Below are positions 24,734 to 37,652 of a stretch of DNA of 64,000 nt, piece after piece (the first letter of the stretch is position 1; every line of letters begins with the position of its first letter). The stretch comes from Trachythela sp. YZ-2020 (taxonomy: Eukaryota > Cnidaria > Anthozoa > Malacalcyonacea > Clavulariidae), in the NCBI GenBank assembly GCA_016169945.1, contig JADLSH010000184.1:1116001-1180000 (forward strand), written 5' to 3'. The notes under the pieces were generated by a model. It was not told the DNA's origin. It searched no databases and saw only the letters and a program-made list of their open reading frames with translations. Both the position numbers and the translations under genes were made by a program.

Positions 24734-27077
24734 ATGTTAAGATTTCTTTGGCTGGCAGTCATTCTGCTTTTGGCAATCGAAAATGTTGCCTGCACTTCTC
24801 CGATGAAAAATATCGAAGGTTAGCATAATTTTAAAGTTTTAATATTAGAATTTTAAACTTTGTTTAAGTGATGTTTAAATCTATATATCGCCCTGTGTTA
24901 CTATTTTATACTGCTTCTTAAATGAATCGTCATTAAAGGTACGGTGTGATGTTGTTGATGGGTGTAATACTGTCTCCACTCTACATTGCAATGCGATTCC
25001 ATTTTCAATGTTTTCCCGTAAATTTCTAGATGCATGCATTGGGCCAAATCGTTTTACAACTGAAAATACATAGTTTGGTTTAGGTTAAGACTTCATTTAT
25101 ACAAAGTATAACCTTTGCAATAATTAATATACTGCTAATAATATACTGCAATGGGAGGATAGTCAATTGGGACATCTGTCCGGTTTACCTCTCCTGTCAC
25201 CTCGTCTTTTTCTCTGTATTAGTATTTGTAATTGTCACGTTGTATATTATGTACATTTTGACGAATTTGATTAAACTAAACTAATGGAAGATAAATTTAT
25301 CTCCGTCCTACAAAGTATATGATTATAAGCTATATAGGCTGGAATTTAGTAATATAAAGTACGATAACATATAATGTGTGCAAGACTATATACATGCAGG
25401 ATACAGACAATCTAAGTTAAAAACAACTATAAACTTTCGAGAACTATTTCAAGACATTTGGAAAGGAAGAAAAAATATTAATCTTCAACTTTCGGAATTG
25501 AAAGAGGGGATTTATTAAAATTTATTATTTTAGAAAATTTTGGATATTAATTATACATATATGCATGTATATATATTATATATCGAATTATGAACTACAA
25601 CCAATGTTTCCACGTCTGAAGGCTAAACTGTTACTTTTTAACCCGCCTAACCACAGTCCAGGCCCGCTTGCCGGGCCCTTTGGAGTGTAAACAACGAATG
25701 TCAGTATGGTATATATTGACTGATACTCTTCTTTCATTCCAGTTACCTCAGAAGAGACCACGGTGTATTATTCCAGCTACGGGCATGGCACAATAAAAAT
25801 CTTCGCAGACAACAGTCAAAAGTTTTCCAAATGTGAAACCTCTGATATTGTGCAAAATGTGGAGATACCGAAAAACACTAGTGTTCTTACAGTTAAAGCG
25901 AGTATTGACCACAAATATAAGGCTTTCATTCTTTCGTCGTCCGATGGGATACTATCAAACACCTCATGGGATTGCAGGCTCCTTTCAAGCACCGATAATT
26001 CGAAAGCAGATTCGTATGGGTTTAATGACGGTTCACACCAGCAATGGAATGAGCAATTGCCAAATATCAGTTCCAGAGCTCAATGGATTTGGACACATGA
26101 TCCAAACGATCTTGACGTGTGCTGTGAAAAGACATTAAAAAGTAAGCAATTGTTGAGTAAAGTCACGAACCTTTTCTTGGTCTTCCTTGGGAACACCTCT
26201 GTAATGCGCCGAACATGCACCTCTCCAGTGGGGGAGGAGAGGAGAAAGGGTGACAATTTATGACGTCATCGCGAAATTGTTGCGAGGTGGGGTTAGTTAT
26301 ATGGCATACTAGGGAGGTCCGAGAGCATGCTCACCCGGAATATAATTCATAAGGAAATTTAATATATTATGATGTAATAACACACAAGAAACCGTTTGTT
26401 ATCTGTTTCATAAGTACGAGTCTATAGCCGAGGATATTATGTTACTTCATAACACAAATCTGGGGCCAGTTGTATAAAACTCTTAACTTCTTTTTAGCTA
26501 CTCATGATTTTCTAGTTAAATGGCAGTTAACTCTAAAAACACGCGATGCTGATTGGTTCACTTTTGCACTAATATACAGTTAACCTTATATATAACTATA
26601 CTCTTATACAACTGACCCAGTATTTTAGGAGAAGGTTGCCTACATAGTTGAAACCTTACCTTTAAGATATTAATTTATTTCGTGGTTTCGTTTCAGGTGT
26701 GAAATACGTCCGTTATTCAGACATAAAACAACATTCTGCTGCTCAAGCACAGTGTCAAACGGTTCAAAATGGAAATCTAGCTAGCTTTGTTAGCCAGGAT
26801 GACATTGACAGAATGAAAAGCGTTACGGCTAGATATCATTGCTGGACAGGACTGAAGTATACATACACCACTGACTCCTGGAGCTTTGTTGATGGCACAG
26901 ATACACAATTCGCTTTATCAAAACTTGGCATGTTAAAGTACACTACTTATAAGCACGATTGGTGCGTGATGATGGATAATGTTGGGAAATTAATCTCAGC
27001 TCATTGTGCCAATGGGCGGCAGTTTATTTGTCAAGTTGGTCAACATTCAGTTCCCGCACATCCTTCGACTTCATCAG
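24734..27077 (+). CDS. C3: secreted WIW + CTLD protein
   Basis: Exon 1 (24734-24818) codes for a signal peptide (MLRFLWLAVILLLAIENVAC) plus nine residues. Exon 2 (25743-26141, 133 codons) is a WIW domain: FILSSSDGILSNTSWDC, then a Gly/Asn-rich middle, AQWIW and a CC pair near the end. Exon 3 (26697-27077) is a CTLD closely related to that of C1: NLASFVSQDDIDRM, CWTGL, SWSFVDGTDTQFALSK, DWCVMM and GRQFICQ, then a Ser/Thr/Pro stalk. All boundaries are phase 1. A tiny last-exon candidate follows a good acceptor at 27202-27203 and would add Ala-Glu-Ser and stop, making a secreted protein; this is only a possibility. A MITE lies in the second intron. Confidence 0.75.
25150..25285 (+). mobile_element. 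LINE-like 3' tail fragment
   Basis: The stretch ends in TTTGATTAAACTAAACTAATG, like the microsatellite-type tails of other LINE fragments in this window. No coding part is left. Located in the first intron of C3. Confidence 0.35.
26461..26619. mobile_element. short MITE, TGGGGCCAGTTGTAT ends
   Basis: The left end TGGGGCCAGTTGTATAAAAC pairs with the inverse of TATACAACTGACCCA at the right. 159 bases, in the second intron of C3. Confidence 0.65.
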
Positions 27078-28890
27078 GTTAGAGTAAATTAGTAGCTTTC
27101 CCATGCGCTGATGCGCATCCAAATACTCGCATTATATTCTACCACTTCTGTGTGATCATTAATTATGTGAGTGGGGTGCCTATAATCATCCTTATACTTG
27201 CAGCTGAGAGCTGAGCTGAGTTACGAAGGACGCAGCTCGACTTAATCGAGTCGAAAACCGAATATATGAGATTCAAATGTTTTTATTGAAATATATGTGA
27301 TTGGTTGGCGAAAAAGTTCGCCGCAAAAAAGTAGGAGCCGATCCGGTGGCCGTATAAGGGAGTTTCGACTGTTAATCAAACTCGTATGTAGTATGAGGTA
27401 CTAACTCAATCAAATTAACGCCTCATTCGGGTATATCTTTGTACATGCTAATAAGGATAAACTTATTCCCATAAGCAGAATAGCTGCAGGTCGTTACCAA
27501 GAATGTTAATTGACCATATAGCCGGCATGCAATTGCAAACGGACGGCTTCTTTTTATCAAAGTCAAACAATACTAATAAGCTTTATATAATTATATAAGC
27601 TTTATAAGGTTTTAACTATGTGAAAACTATTGTAGTAGTTGTCAATCAGAACTTTTCATTTTTTCCTTGAACTTTGTTGAGCAAACAGAACAAAATATTG
27701 ATAATAAAAAGGAAGATAAGCATAGTACATCCTACTAATGGCAAAATGTTGATATAAACACACGAAAGACCAATTCACTATATATAATTGACACATTAAC
27801 ACTCATTTTCGCAGTTATGTCGCAGGCCCTGCATGAGTCGTACATTTTCGCGCGCTTTTCGTTTTTGTCGCGTTTTTTATGAATTTATTAAGTTGAATCC
27901 GAAATTGCATTTCAAGGGTTTTTGAACTGCTTCCTTCGCTTTTTTGTTCTGCTTCCTTCGCTTTTTTGTTCATCAACTTATAAGTTGATCAACATATATC
28001 TCAAAATTCTCATTTTATTTGTACGTCCATATTGAATACAATAATTTTGCATATATATACAGTAATTTCTGTGTCATGATGCGGTATATATAGTCTTCGG
28101 CAAGTTAGAAGCGATGAGAAAAATTTGATTAAAATTTCTTAGTATCTCATTAAAATACGAGATGAAAATTTAATCATTGGCAAGACATGTACAATTTTTT
28201 CCACGACTAGTTTTTTCTTGCCAAAAAGCCAAAAGCAATTAAAAAAAAAATCGCATATAATATATTCTAGCTTATATAATTTACCCCACTTTAATTATGT
28301 AAACGGCAGTCAATGTAGGAAATATTACTATAACGTAGCTGACACCTGACATTATCACTTGTCATAGAACATAGCATAAATTATACTGTCCAAAAGTTGA
28401 TATTATATAGTCTGTTATATATAGTAATGTAGAAAAACCATATATTTTCAATGACATTTGTCCGACCTATATATGTCAGAAACTGATACAAATTTGACTT
28501 TTGCGTGAATATGAATTGATCTTAGTAAAATTATGTTAGGCCTACGATATATGTATATACGTGATGTACTATATAATTTTGGCATATTAATATTTGCATA
28601 TAATCATGCATGATTATATATATTCTGTTTACTGTAAGTTGCATTCGTATGTCAGTAATATATATACTATAGTTTATGTTTGAATATACGACATAATTTT
28701 CCCATAACTATATAATGTTAAGCAAATAAGTGGGAAAAGTCTAAACTAAAAAGTTTAAATATTTCTATAAATATATATTATCCACATTATTCATTAATAT
28801 AAAGATTAAGGGATTAATTTAAATGCTATATATTGTAACTTACAATTACGGCCGGCTATTAAGTACCGAACAGTAGGGCCTATATTTTAT
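27078..28890. other. AT-rich spacer between C3 and C4
   Basis: Apart from the tiny exon candidate at 27204-27214, no gene-like sequence is seen. Confidence 0.4.
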
Positions 28891-28894
28891 TACG

Positions 28895-29030
28895 GCCGGC
28901 AATAAGTATGTCAAAACAACGAGTGACTGGATGGCATGGAGAACAGTGGGATTTTTAAAACAACAAAAAGACAATGGAACATTTCGATCATTAGATCGTG
29001 ACTGGATGGTGCTATTGTTATGCGAAGTGT
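28895..29030. repeat. dispersed repeat with ACATTTCGATCA / GACTGGATGG
   Basis: Related stretches occur at about 20990-21060, 22880-22975 and, inverted, 63310-63410 (shared: AATGGAACATTTCGATCA, GACTGGATG). A PIF-like MITE interrupts its right side. Confidence 0.55.
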
Positions 29031-29032
29031 TA

Positions 29033-29624
29033 AGCCGGTTTTCCACTAGGCGGAATTTTGCGCGCGGAGCGGAATTTTTTATCTAATTTTTCCGGGCGGA
29101 AAAAAGCGAATGATTTCCACTGCAATAATATTTGCGAGCGGATCGCACTGCAATAATATTTGCAAGAGTTGTTATTACAGCTCCATGAGGAAGATGAAAT
29201 TTGAAACTGTAACTAACTAAAGGATGCTCAGCACTGCACGTCAGCAAATCAGAATATAAAGACAGACTGACGATAAATGTACTTTCCAAAGATACGAATT
29301 TGGTCGTTTCGTGGCCTTCACATTGAAAATCACACTCGAGCGAAAATAACTTGTGATCTTTGCTGTTATACAAGTGCGATCGACTATGACTATGTATACT
29401 TGCCACTTGGTAATATATATATATACAACGCACTGTGATTGGTTGATTTTGTCCATAGTACGCGCGGAAAATCGAAAAAGTTGAACTACCTTCAACTTCT
29501 TGGCGATCAGTGCACAGTCTTGCACAACAGCGGAAAAATTCCGCCAATATGTCTTGCTTCTACGCATGCGCGTAGCGGAAAATGTTGCTCCGCGCGCAAA
29601 ATTCCGCCTTGTGGAAAACCGGCT
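29033..29624. mobile_element. PIF/Harbinger-like MITE, TTA target duplication
   Basis: The left end AGCCGGTTTTCCACTAGGCG and the right end are inverted repeats of about 38 bp with few mismatches. They are flanked by TTA at 29030-29032 and 29625-29627. No transposase is encoded; ORFs inside are accidental. Confidence 0.75.
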
Positions 29625-29680
29625 TTATGCAATCCTCATCTAAAGAGGAAAGGCAGGTAATTATTATGATGAATATATAA

Positions 29681-29738
29681 CCGCGTCCGTTAGTCGAGAG
29701 CTAGCTCTTCAAAAACGTCTTCCAGAAGCGCAGGTGAA
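29681..29738 (+). promoter_or_regulatory. C4 promoter-proximal module
   Basis: Contains CGTTAGTCGAGAG, CTCTTCAAAAAC and CGCAGGTGAA (29729-29738), in the same order as upstream of C6; C5 has the first two. TATATAA lies just upstream at 29674-29680. Confidence 0.5.
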
Positions 29739-29809
29739 GGAATATAAGCAGACTTTAGGCGAAGCTGAAGGGGTAAGCAGTCTTTCAGCAAAGTCTAAAA
29801 TCAGTGAAA

Positions 29810-31844
29810 ATGATGTGGACGTTCTTAACTATCATCAGTTTTGGAGTTTGCCTTGGAGAAAAAGGTTAGTATATGAGGACATATGCATTGTATTGTTTTA
29901 TTTTGCATTTATATGTACGCAACAGACAGTCTACTAAACAATCAATTTCAGCTGGCACTCTTTAAGACTCATAATCCAACTTGGATAGTTGACATTCATG
30001 CATGCTATCTTGAACGGGTGGTGAATGTCGATATGCTGAGTGTCTTTAAGATCAAACTACCTGAAAATTTCAACAAGAACTTCGACGAAGGGCTTTCGCT
30101 CGAAACGTCGAATTTCTTGTTGAATTTCTTGTTGAATTTTTCAGACACTCAGTCACTCATCATATCAACATTCATGCTATATTAGTTCAAATTTACTGAT
30201 TCTTGACACATGCATGCGAAGGCATAAAATATAGTAAAATAGCTAAGAATTCTAGGCCAACACTCAACAGTAAAGCCGTTAAAATTTGTATTAATTTACA
30301 AATTTTAATAAAAAACAGAAATATTTTTCAAAATTCTTATGGGATTTTGGCGTACGGTCTGCATGGAACGCAATCCATATAGTTTGGTCCCCTTTGAATT
30401 GAATTACTGAAGAGGAAACGTGCAGAATATTTAAATTTCTACCTATTAGCTATAGCTACTCACTATTGTGTTTTAGTTCTGACATGTATCTCTCTTCAAG
30501 GTGTAGAAAACCTCACTGTCAGCATAACATTTTGTAATGGCTATGGAAGTATTAGATCCGACGCTAGTACAGAAAAGTATAAAGTTCCACCTAGGTGGCA
30601 GCCTTACCATTTTACTTTACCTGGAAACACGAACAATGTGATGATAGAAGTTCATAAATATGATGACGATCACAATGCTGAATTTATTGCTTCGTTCAGG
30701 AATCAGGCCAATGGTGTAATTGTCAAAGTTGAATCAAATTGGAAATGCAACGGTGTCACGCATCCAAGAATTTGTGCAGTATTTACGTCAATTCATGGAA
30801 GTAGTGCAGATGCTAATGACTGGCGAAGGAAAATTATCGTCAGATTGCATTGCGCCGCTGCTAACGTGTTTTGCGAAATAGAAAAGACCGGTGAGTCCTA
30901 TAGAGGAATCTTAAATCGAGGGAAACGTTTTCATTTGACTTTCCACGGCGAAGTGACATAACGACAAATATCTATACTGCATGTATAATGAGTATTACAA
31001 TGTCATGCTGACACGGTTGTTAGGGATGTGTTTTCACTTCTGCGACCGGAGTATTTTTTGTTTATTTTTTAGCCTCATACAGTCACATGTGAGAAGAATG
31101 TTTCCAGATTGACTCTACCAAATACAGCAGGTTTTCTCCGGGTACTCCGGTTTTCTCCCATATCAAGGGAGGCTCCTTATGCATATACTTGAACTCTAAT
31201 GAGTAATGTGAACGTATACAACTGATATAGGACATGCATATATAGGTGACATGAGGCTATAAGTGCTGAAATTAGATAAATTTTGGCAGAAGCATTCTAA
31301 ATTTGAACAACAGTATATTCTACAATTATAGCTATATATTTTTTTTGTTTAGTAAAACAATCATCATGTTTATTAAAAGCTCGTTATGTTTATAATAATT
31401 CATTTCTAAAACTATTTTACTAACCTAAATTTTGTCTGTTTTATAAAGCTAATATTGGACCAGATCTTTCCATGGATATAACTATTCGTAATGGCTATGG
31501 AAGTATCAAAACCGACGCTGGTACAGACGTGTATAACGTTCCACCTTGGTCGGAGCCTTACAGTTTTACCTTACTTGGAAACACGAAACGTGTTACGATA
31601 GAAGCTAGCGCTCATAAATATGAGAACGAGGACAATGTTGGAATTATTGCTTCCTTCAGCAACGGTATTGTGACAGACGGATCTTGGCATTGTGAAAGGA
31701 CATGTACAGGATCTTCGTGTTCATCACTGAAAACATATGAAATCAATGATGGCCATTGCTGGCCATTGGAAAGAGTTATCGGAATCCCATCGAATGCGCA
31801 ATGGATATGGGCCACTGGCAACATGTCATGCCAAAAAAACTTTG
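29810..31844 (+). CDS. C4: secreted protein with two WIW-family domains
   Basis: Exon 1 (29810-29864) encodes a signal peptide, MMWTFLTIISFGVCLG, clearly paralogous to the C10 leader. Exon 2 (30501-30890, 130 codons) starts like a WIW domain (ITFCNGYGSIRSDA, then TLPGNTNNVMIEV, IASF) but has lost AQWIW and most of the second half. Exon 3 (31449-31844, 132 codons) is a full WIW domain with ITIRNGYGSIKTDAGT, GIIASFSNGIVTDGSWHC, AQWIW and C.KNFG. Exons 2 and 3 are each other's closest relatives at their N-terminal halves, which suggests a local exon duplication followed by decay of the first. All junctions are phase 1. Read-through of the last donor would meet a stop within five codons (GKSK, stop). 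Confidence 0.72.
31117..31175 (+). mobile_element. SINE fragment with V-SINE-like core
   Basis: GGTTTTCTCCGGGTACTCCG and GTTTTCTCCCA repeat the core seen in the SINE at 9775-9809. It lies in the second intron of C4. Confidence 0.55.
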
Positions 31845-31983
31845 GTAAGTCCAAGTAAAATACTGTGAAAGCAAGAACTATTTAAGCGTACGGTTTCTTA
31901 ATTACGATATTATAAATTGCGTTTTACGAATGATAACATGATAGCTAGCTTTTGTTCTCCGAGGTAATATAATACCATGTTTC

Positions 31984-32210
31984 TGCATGTAGCTCTCTCC
32001 TTCGCAGAGGCTTGGATAAAAAAAATTATAAAAGGATACGCTAATATTGGACAATAAATAAAAGAATGCGCTAGATGGTAATAAATAAAACGCGCTAAAT
32101 GGTAATATAGCCGCCCGCGGTTATCATACTCGATGTTCAATTGCGCTCTGGCGCTTCTGAATCATAAAAAAAATAAATAAATAGCCTCTGCGGAGGAGAG
32201 AGTGCATGTA
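31984..32210. mobile_element. foldback element
   Basis: The left GCATGTAGCTCTCTCC..GCAGAGGC faces the inverse GCCTCTGCGGAGGAGAGAG at the right. AT-rich centre. Lies just after the last exon of C4. Confidence 0.5.
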
Positions 32211-32870
32211 GTAAGGTTCATCCTGTAATAGTGGAAATCAGACAATATGGCGCGGTTTATCGTGTAATTATTACGACGTAATAATACCGCAAGAAACCGT
32301 TTATTATCTGATTTCCGAACATCAAGAAGTTTCTTAAAACGACGCGCTAGCTGAGCACATGTATTAAATAATGTCTCAGACAAATCAATATTTTACGAAG
32401 AATTCACCTTCAATTAGGTTGACTTCTAGCGTTTACTACAACTTTTCCAAACTATATCTCTCTAGCCAATTTTCTTTATGACTTGTACTTTTGTTCATGA
32501 CAAGAGTTATATATTGTGAGTTTGACAAAACATTACATCCATTCTTAAAGTGTCACTAACCCCAAATATGATTTTTGTAATTTTGGTGTGTGCAATATTT
32601 GGCTCATTCTAAGTAGAAGTGTAATATATCTTTGTAGTATAAAACCTCACTTGATGAACTATTCACTGTCAAAGTTGCCGAATATGATGTCATTAGGTGA
32701 ATTTTAGCATAAAAAAACTAAGGAAAACTATTTTACAATTCATCTAATGCAACTTTGAAAGTGAAAAAGTTGATCAAGATGAGTAATTTTACCCGCTGCT
32801 ACCATGGGTGTGACATAATAAATGTCATAGACTGAACAACACCAGGTGTATTATTCAGTTGTTATCTAGT

Positions 32871-33127
32871 TTACTGTCGTTGCAATGGAAGTGTTACTAA
32901 AATATTGCATCAATTCGTTACCTAGAATTCGTTGAAAAATTGATCAACTTCCCGTGTGTGTGAATCGACCAATGGCGTATCATTTCAGTGATTGATTGAC
33001 CAATTGGGAACAAGTATGCTATAATAGTAAACAGGAAGTTGAGCAATTTTTGAGCAAATGTATTGATCAACTTATGTAATGAATTGTTGGAAATAATTTA
33101 GAAACACTTCCATTGCAACGACAGTAA
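32871..33127. mobile_element. foldback element, TTACTGTCGTTGCAATGG ends
   Basis: TTACTGTCGTTGCAATGGAA at the left is exactly inverted at the right, and the inner parts are partly inverted too (GATCAACTT). Confidence 0.65.
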
Positions 33128-33974
33128 TACTTGTATATTTCACAACAATTTTCCCATATAATTTACATATAGGCCTACTGCACTTAAATATTTCACAACA
33201 ATTTTCCCATCAATTTACATAATATACTGCACAACACGCATGTCTGGGCTCCCTGTGATATACCTCTGGGAATTACCAAAACAAAAGGAGCTAAAAATAT
33301 CAAAATTAGGTGTATACCCATCTTCCTGTTCGCGCTTGGATTGTACGTTTGACTATTGCAATGTGACAACCTTAATTGAAATAGCTGTACTATACATACA
33401 TTTTGACAATAGAATGTATAATCATAATCAGGACTGAACCAATACAATAATTCACAGCCAGCTAATGTTCATGTACAAGTTTAACATTTAAATTATGCAG
33501 AGCCAGAGGTTAATATGCCAACAATTCAGTCATTATTTTGTTTACATTCTTTATTAATTGTTTCTATATTTTTGTTATAAATAATAATAATATAGAAACT
33601 GTAAATAAGAATTGTAACTATATTATATATAGACTCACTGTGACGAATTATATATATAACGTTCGTAAAGCGGTAATTTAAATTAGTCTTTTTTGTCAAT
33701 ACTCGATAGAGCCTATAAATTGTGTATGCATGTATACACCTGCTTAATGCTGCCTGCTTTTGTCTTTATTTTTTTCATTTCAAAGCTTGCAAGACATAAA
33801 TTTCTTAATGATCTTTTTCTGATAATATAACGTATATATATAGTCTTTTATCTATATTCTTTTCGCTAAAGAGTAGAAATGAAGGTGTCATAATCTACAC
33901 TTCGTGTCAACACTAATCATATATTTCTCAACCCGTCAATTATACGCGCAAAAGTATTCATATATTTAAGTGTA

Positions 33975-34090
33975 CATGTCATTTTAGTCTATATGTGTTT
34001 TAATGATATATGAAAATTGAACCGCACGTTCGCCAGTTCTCTTCAAAAAGGACTGGAGTACCGGCTGTCAAAGGATAAGCAGAATTTCAA
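33975..34090 (+). promoter_or_regulatory. C5 promoter-proximal module
   Basis: CATGTCATTTTAGTCT (33975-33990) recurs exactly upstream of C10 and nearly so upstream of C6. The block CCGCACGTTCGCC..TTCTCTTCAAAAAGGAC (34022 onward) matches C6 and C4. CGCAGGTGAA is replaced by GTCAAAGGAT. Confidence 0.45.
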
Positions 34091-34109
34091 GAAACTTTAA
34101 AACAGAAAA

Positions 34110-36824
34110 ATGTTGTACTTGTGGAGCTTTTTGGTCATCATCAATTGTGCCTATGGATTTAGACGCAAATTCACACTAATGAGTAAGTAAATGCTTTTGT
34201 AATAAGTATAATAGCAGCTAAAATTGATATTTCTTTTGTTATATATAGGTATAGTTAATAGGACCCTTACAGGAAGGGATCGCTCGTCAGCAGACTTTGT
34301 TTAAAATTGAAGTAACAATTTCGCAGTTTCTGCAAAAGGTTGCCATGTTGCTATCTGAATTTTGCTATTGTTGCAATTTGGACAGAATTCCTATCGTATG
34401 TCTCTATATTTATTCACTTATATGTCGCACTTTCAACACAACGTCACCGGTAACAGTAACAATAACAATAGGCAACTCACTATATAGCTAAGTCATTCGT
34501 TAAGGCGCCCATTAGTTCGTATAAGTTCAGAACTTCAGAAGTTTTCTTAGCTTCTACAGTATATATATTGTATTTTGGAGTGAGTTTTTACACTGACAAA
34601 AATTGCGATTGAAATATAACACTATAACAGTGTTTGCTAAGTAAGCTTGAAGTCGTCTGTATATAGTTCCTGATATGTCCTCCAATCTTGCAGAACTTCA
34701 AAAGTCGTTTTACTTCATTCCTTACCTATTTTCAACGCTAAATAGTAAAATTGAGAGATTCATGAAATGTAAATATAGTACATACATTGGCATCGCCATA
34801 CATTGTAGTGGTTCCATGCAATGAGTAATGCATGCACTTGTATAGTTGTATATACATGTATATATACATGCATATACAGTTTGTACAGTTCACATAAGCA
34901 TGCATGAGTTAAATCGTTGTTACTGAATGTGCAAATTGTTTCTGTTGATCTTTTGATTTATCTTGTTTCTATATAGATGATCTCAAATACATTGCCAGCG
35001 AAGATCTGCAGCTCACCCAGCCGCAGGCACAAGCATATTGTCCAAAGCATTACAAAAATGGAACTTTGTGTGATTTTCAGAATGACACTGACTGGATTCA
35101 AGTTCTTAAAGGAGTTAAAGGCGCGAGGAATGGGAAATATTGGATAGGCCGGATTCACCCAAACAGCACAATAAACGAAAATAATATGGATTGTTACTTA
35201 AACAAAAATGATAAATGTCCTCTAGTAGAGATATGGAACAACCAAATCGTGCCCAGTGACGGTGACAATAGGTTTGCGTGTTGTGAAATAAGATATTTCA
35301 TTTGCCAAACTACAGAGACTAATGCAACCATTAAAGGTATTAATATTTTTCGTCTTCAAGCCTTTATACATATTCTGGCTCTATAATGGTTGAACGAAAA
35401 ATATGGCTGTTTCAAGCAGGATTCGTGTATATTTTGAGTCCATAATTACATGCACTATACATGCACATAGTAAAACATCGTAGCGTTATTATATAATTAT
35501 ATTATATAGGCACTGCAGTAAAGATAACATATGTCTACATATATTTAAGTCGGTAAAGTCCGAAGACATCACACCAACTGTTAAAAAAATAGGAATTTAC
35601 AATACTAGATTGAAATAATGAATACAAAAAGGGGAAAAAAGAAAAGTTCCGCTAACTAATGTTCCAATTTTAAATAAGTTCGAATTTTCTGCTTAAATAA
35701 TTAGACAAATTAATATTATACTACATAGCATATATTTCTTTAAAAATGTTCATTATTGTCTGTTGATCTTCTCATTAATATAATGGCCTAGTATATATGA
35801 ATAGTATTCATGATTGTAACTGAGCAATTTTAATATATATTTTGCTCAATGTTTCAATTATTTGTATCGAGAAATATTCTTCAGTATATCTAATTCGAGG
35901 AGTTATCCCATATTCGTTCTATCTACCATATGTATATACAATCAAATATTTCTATACTCTAACTAATTGTTTTCATCATTGTATGTCTAGGTTATATATT
36001 CATATTGTTATTACAGGTAGCTTGCATGTCACCGTTAACCATAAGTCTCTTTTAAACATTCTCATGTATATTAACATGCATGGTGCTAATGAATTGAATT
36101 TGTTGATCTCTGGGGCCGGTTGCATGTACGAAGCCCGTTTAGCCTATCCGGTGGATAAATCGAAAATATCGATCAAGTCTATATATACATTCATCGAACA
36201 ATACATTCATCAAAATTTTTCAAATTTAATAGAACAATTATGTTTGCAACTGCATATTAAGTGCATAAGATTTAAGTTCAGTCATTCATAAAATGTGTGA
36301 AAGTGTTATTTAGTTTTGGCTTATCCACCGTTTAAGCTAAACGGCCTTCATACAACCGCGGACCCTGTTTTTATCCGTTTATATAGAAGATGTTCCAGAA
36401 AAAAGCATTACCGTTAACATAACAGTGCTTGACACTGGAAGCATTGTTACTGACACAGGTGCAGAAGGGATTCTGAATTGTTATTCGCAAACTACTGACT
36501 ATTTCGTGTTGCCAGAAAACACGCGAAATGTGACTATAAAAGCTCAGAGAAGTGAAAGTCATGTTGGTGGAATACTTGCGTCTTTCAGCAATAACGAGGT
36601 CACAGACAAGACATGGATTTGTGCGGAAAACGCTCCATGTGGTCCATCTCATGGTACATATTTATCTGACCTTCTATGGGAAAACGCTACTATAGTTAAC
36701 GAAAGTGAGTTATCTTCCATCGAAACACCATCGAGTGAATATTTTTCTGGAAACACTGCAAAAGCGCAATGGATATGGGTAGAAAACCTGACGGCTACCC
36801 ATGTGTGGTGCAAGAAAACGTTTG
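34110..36824 (+). CDS. C5: secreted CTLD + WIW protein
   Basis: Exon 1 (34110-34182) codes for the signal peptide MLYLWSFLVIINCAYG. Exon 2 (34977-35336, 120 codons) is a CTLD of the KYIA..LTQPQAQAYC type: NGTLCDFQ, YWIGRIHPNSTINENN, and a CC...YFICQ end. It carries Asn-X-Ser/Thr glycosylation sequons (NGT, NST, NAT). Exon 3 (36387-36824, 146 codons) is a full WIW domain: ITVNITVLDTGSIVTDTG, GGILASFSNNEVTDKTWIC, AQWIW and VWCKKTFG. All junctions are phase 1. Both exons are close paralogues of exon pairs in C6 and C9, with introns that also match. A MITE sits just before exon 3. No stop exon was recognised before C6. Confidence 0.78.
36112..36365. mobile_element. MITE, GGGGCCGGTTGCATG ends
   Basis: The left GGGCCGGTTGCATGTACGAA with CCGGTGGATAA faces TTATCCACCG and CAACCGCGGACCC at the right. 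In the second intron of C5, ending about 20 bases before the WIW exon acceptor. Confidence 0.6.
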
Positions 36825-37204
36825 GTAAGTACAGTCAAGTCAAATTTTGAAGCATGCGACAGCTGTCTCGTGGGAAAATATGTTACATAGCATTATTATA
36901 ATCTCTGAAGAGAGCATTTATAATATCGGTTATAAATAACATCGATATACCGATGCGATCGAAATATATGATCGGTCTCTTTGGCATTGAGCCAGCGGCA
37001 CAACAGTTTTAAAACATGCGGAAGTCGTCGTAAAGGAAACCATCGACGTCGGCCTCCGCTATCACTGGCAGTCGCTGCGAGATCATACTGAGAAAGAAAT
37101 GAAGAATACATTTAGATCCCAACAACTGACAGCGATACCACCTCTTAATTAAGATGGGGGTGTCGCCCGTTCGAAAATTCCCGATACTGAGTCAGCTGGC
37201 TCGA

Positions 37205-37321
37205 GTTCTACCAGTTCGATGGCCGGTTTCTTTCGATGCCTATAATTTAGTAAATGTAAATCCATTGTACTTTTATACCTATAAGATGGATCAATAAAGA
37301 TTATTGTTATTATTATTATTA
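37205..37321 (+). mobile_element. LINE 3' tail with ATT microsatellite
   Basis: ATCAATAAAGATTATTGTTATT closes the fragment; similar to the tail in the C1 intron. No coding part remains. Confidence 0.45.
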
Positions 37322-37608
37322 GATTTTGCGAAAATTACGTTCGCGATTACGTTCACAATTTTTTGTCTGAAGTTTTCGCAGAATATACTGCAAATTATAA
37401 GAACGTTGTCGTTGTGATTAAGATAAACCGGACAAGAAATATATTCTATAATTTTTTCCGGAAATTTGAAGCCTCATTAATATTCAGAACAAAATGCTCA
37501 GCTAATGCAGTTTCTTAGTATCTTTTTATGCAAGGTGCGAAGTTTCTTCACTAACTTATATTAGTAGAATCATACTAGTATACTATTGCAAATGTTGTAA
37601 TTTGATTG

Positions 37609-37652
37609 GCTACGCTACTCGCTATCTAATTGTCGATAGATAGCGAGTAGCG
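37609..37652. repeat. perfect hairpin, TACTCGCTATCTA arms
   Basis: GCTACTCGCTATCTA and its inverse flank a short loop. A longer inverted pair (TTTCTATGAG.TGATAGTT and its inverse) follows at about 37770-37830. Confidence 0.6.

Noticed and set aside
35842..36291. 149-residue ORF in the C5 intron
   Set aside because: No domain, AT-driven composition, and its end overlaps a MITE.
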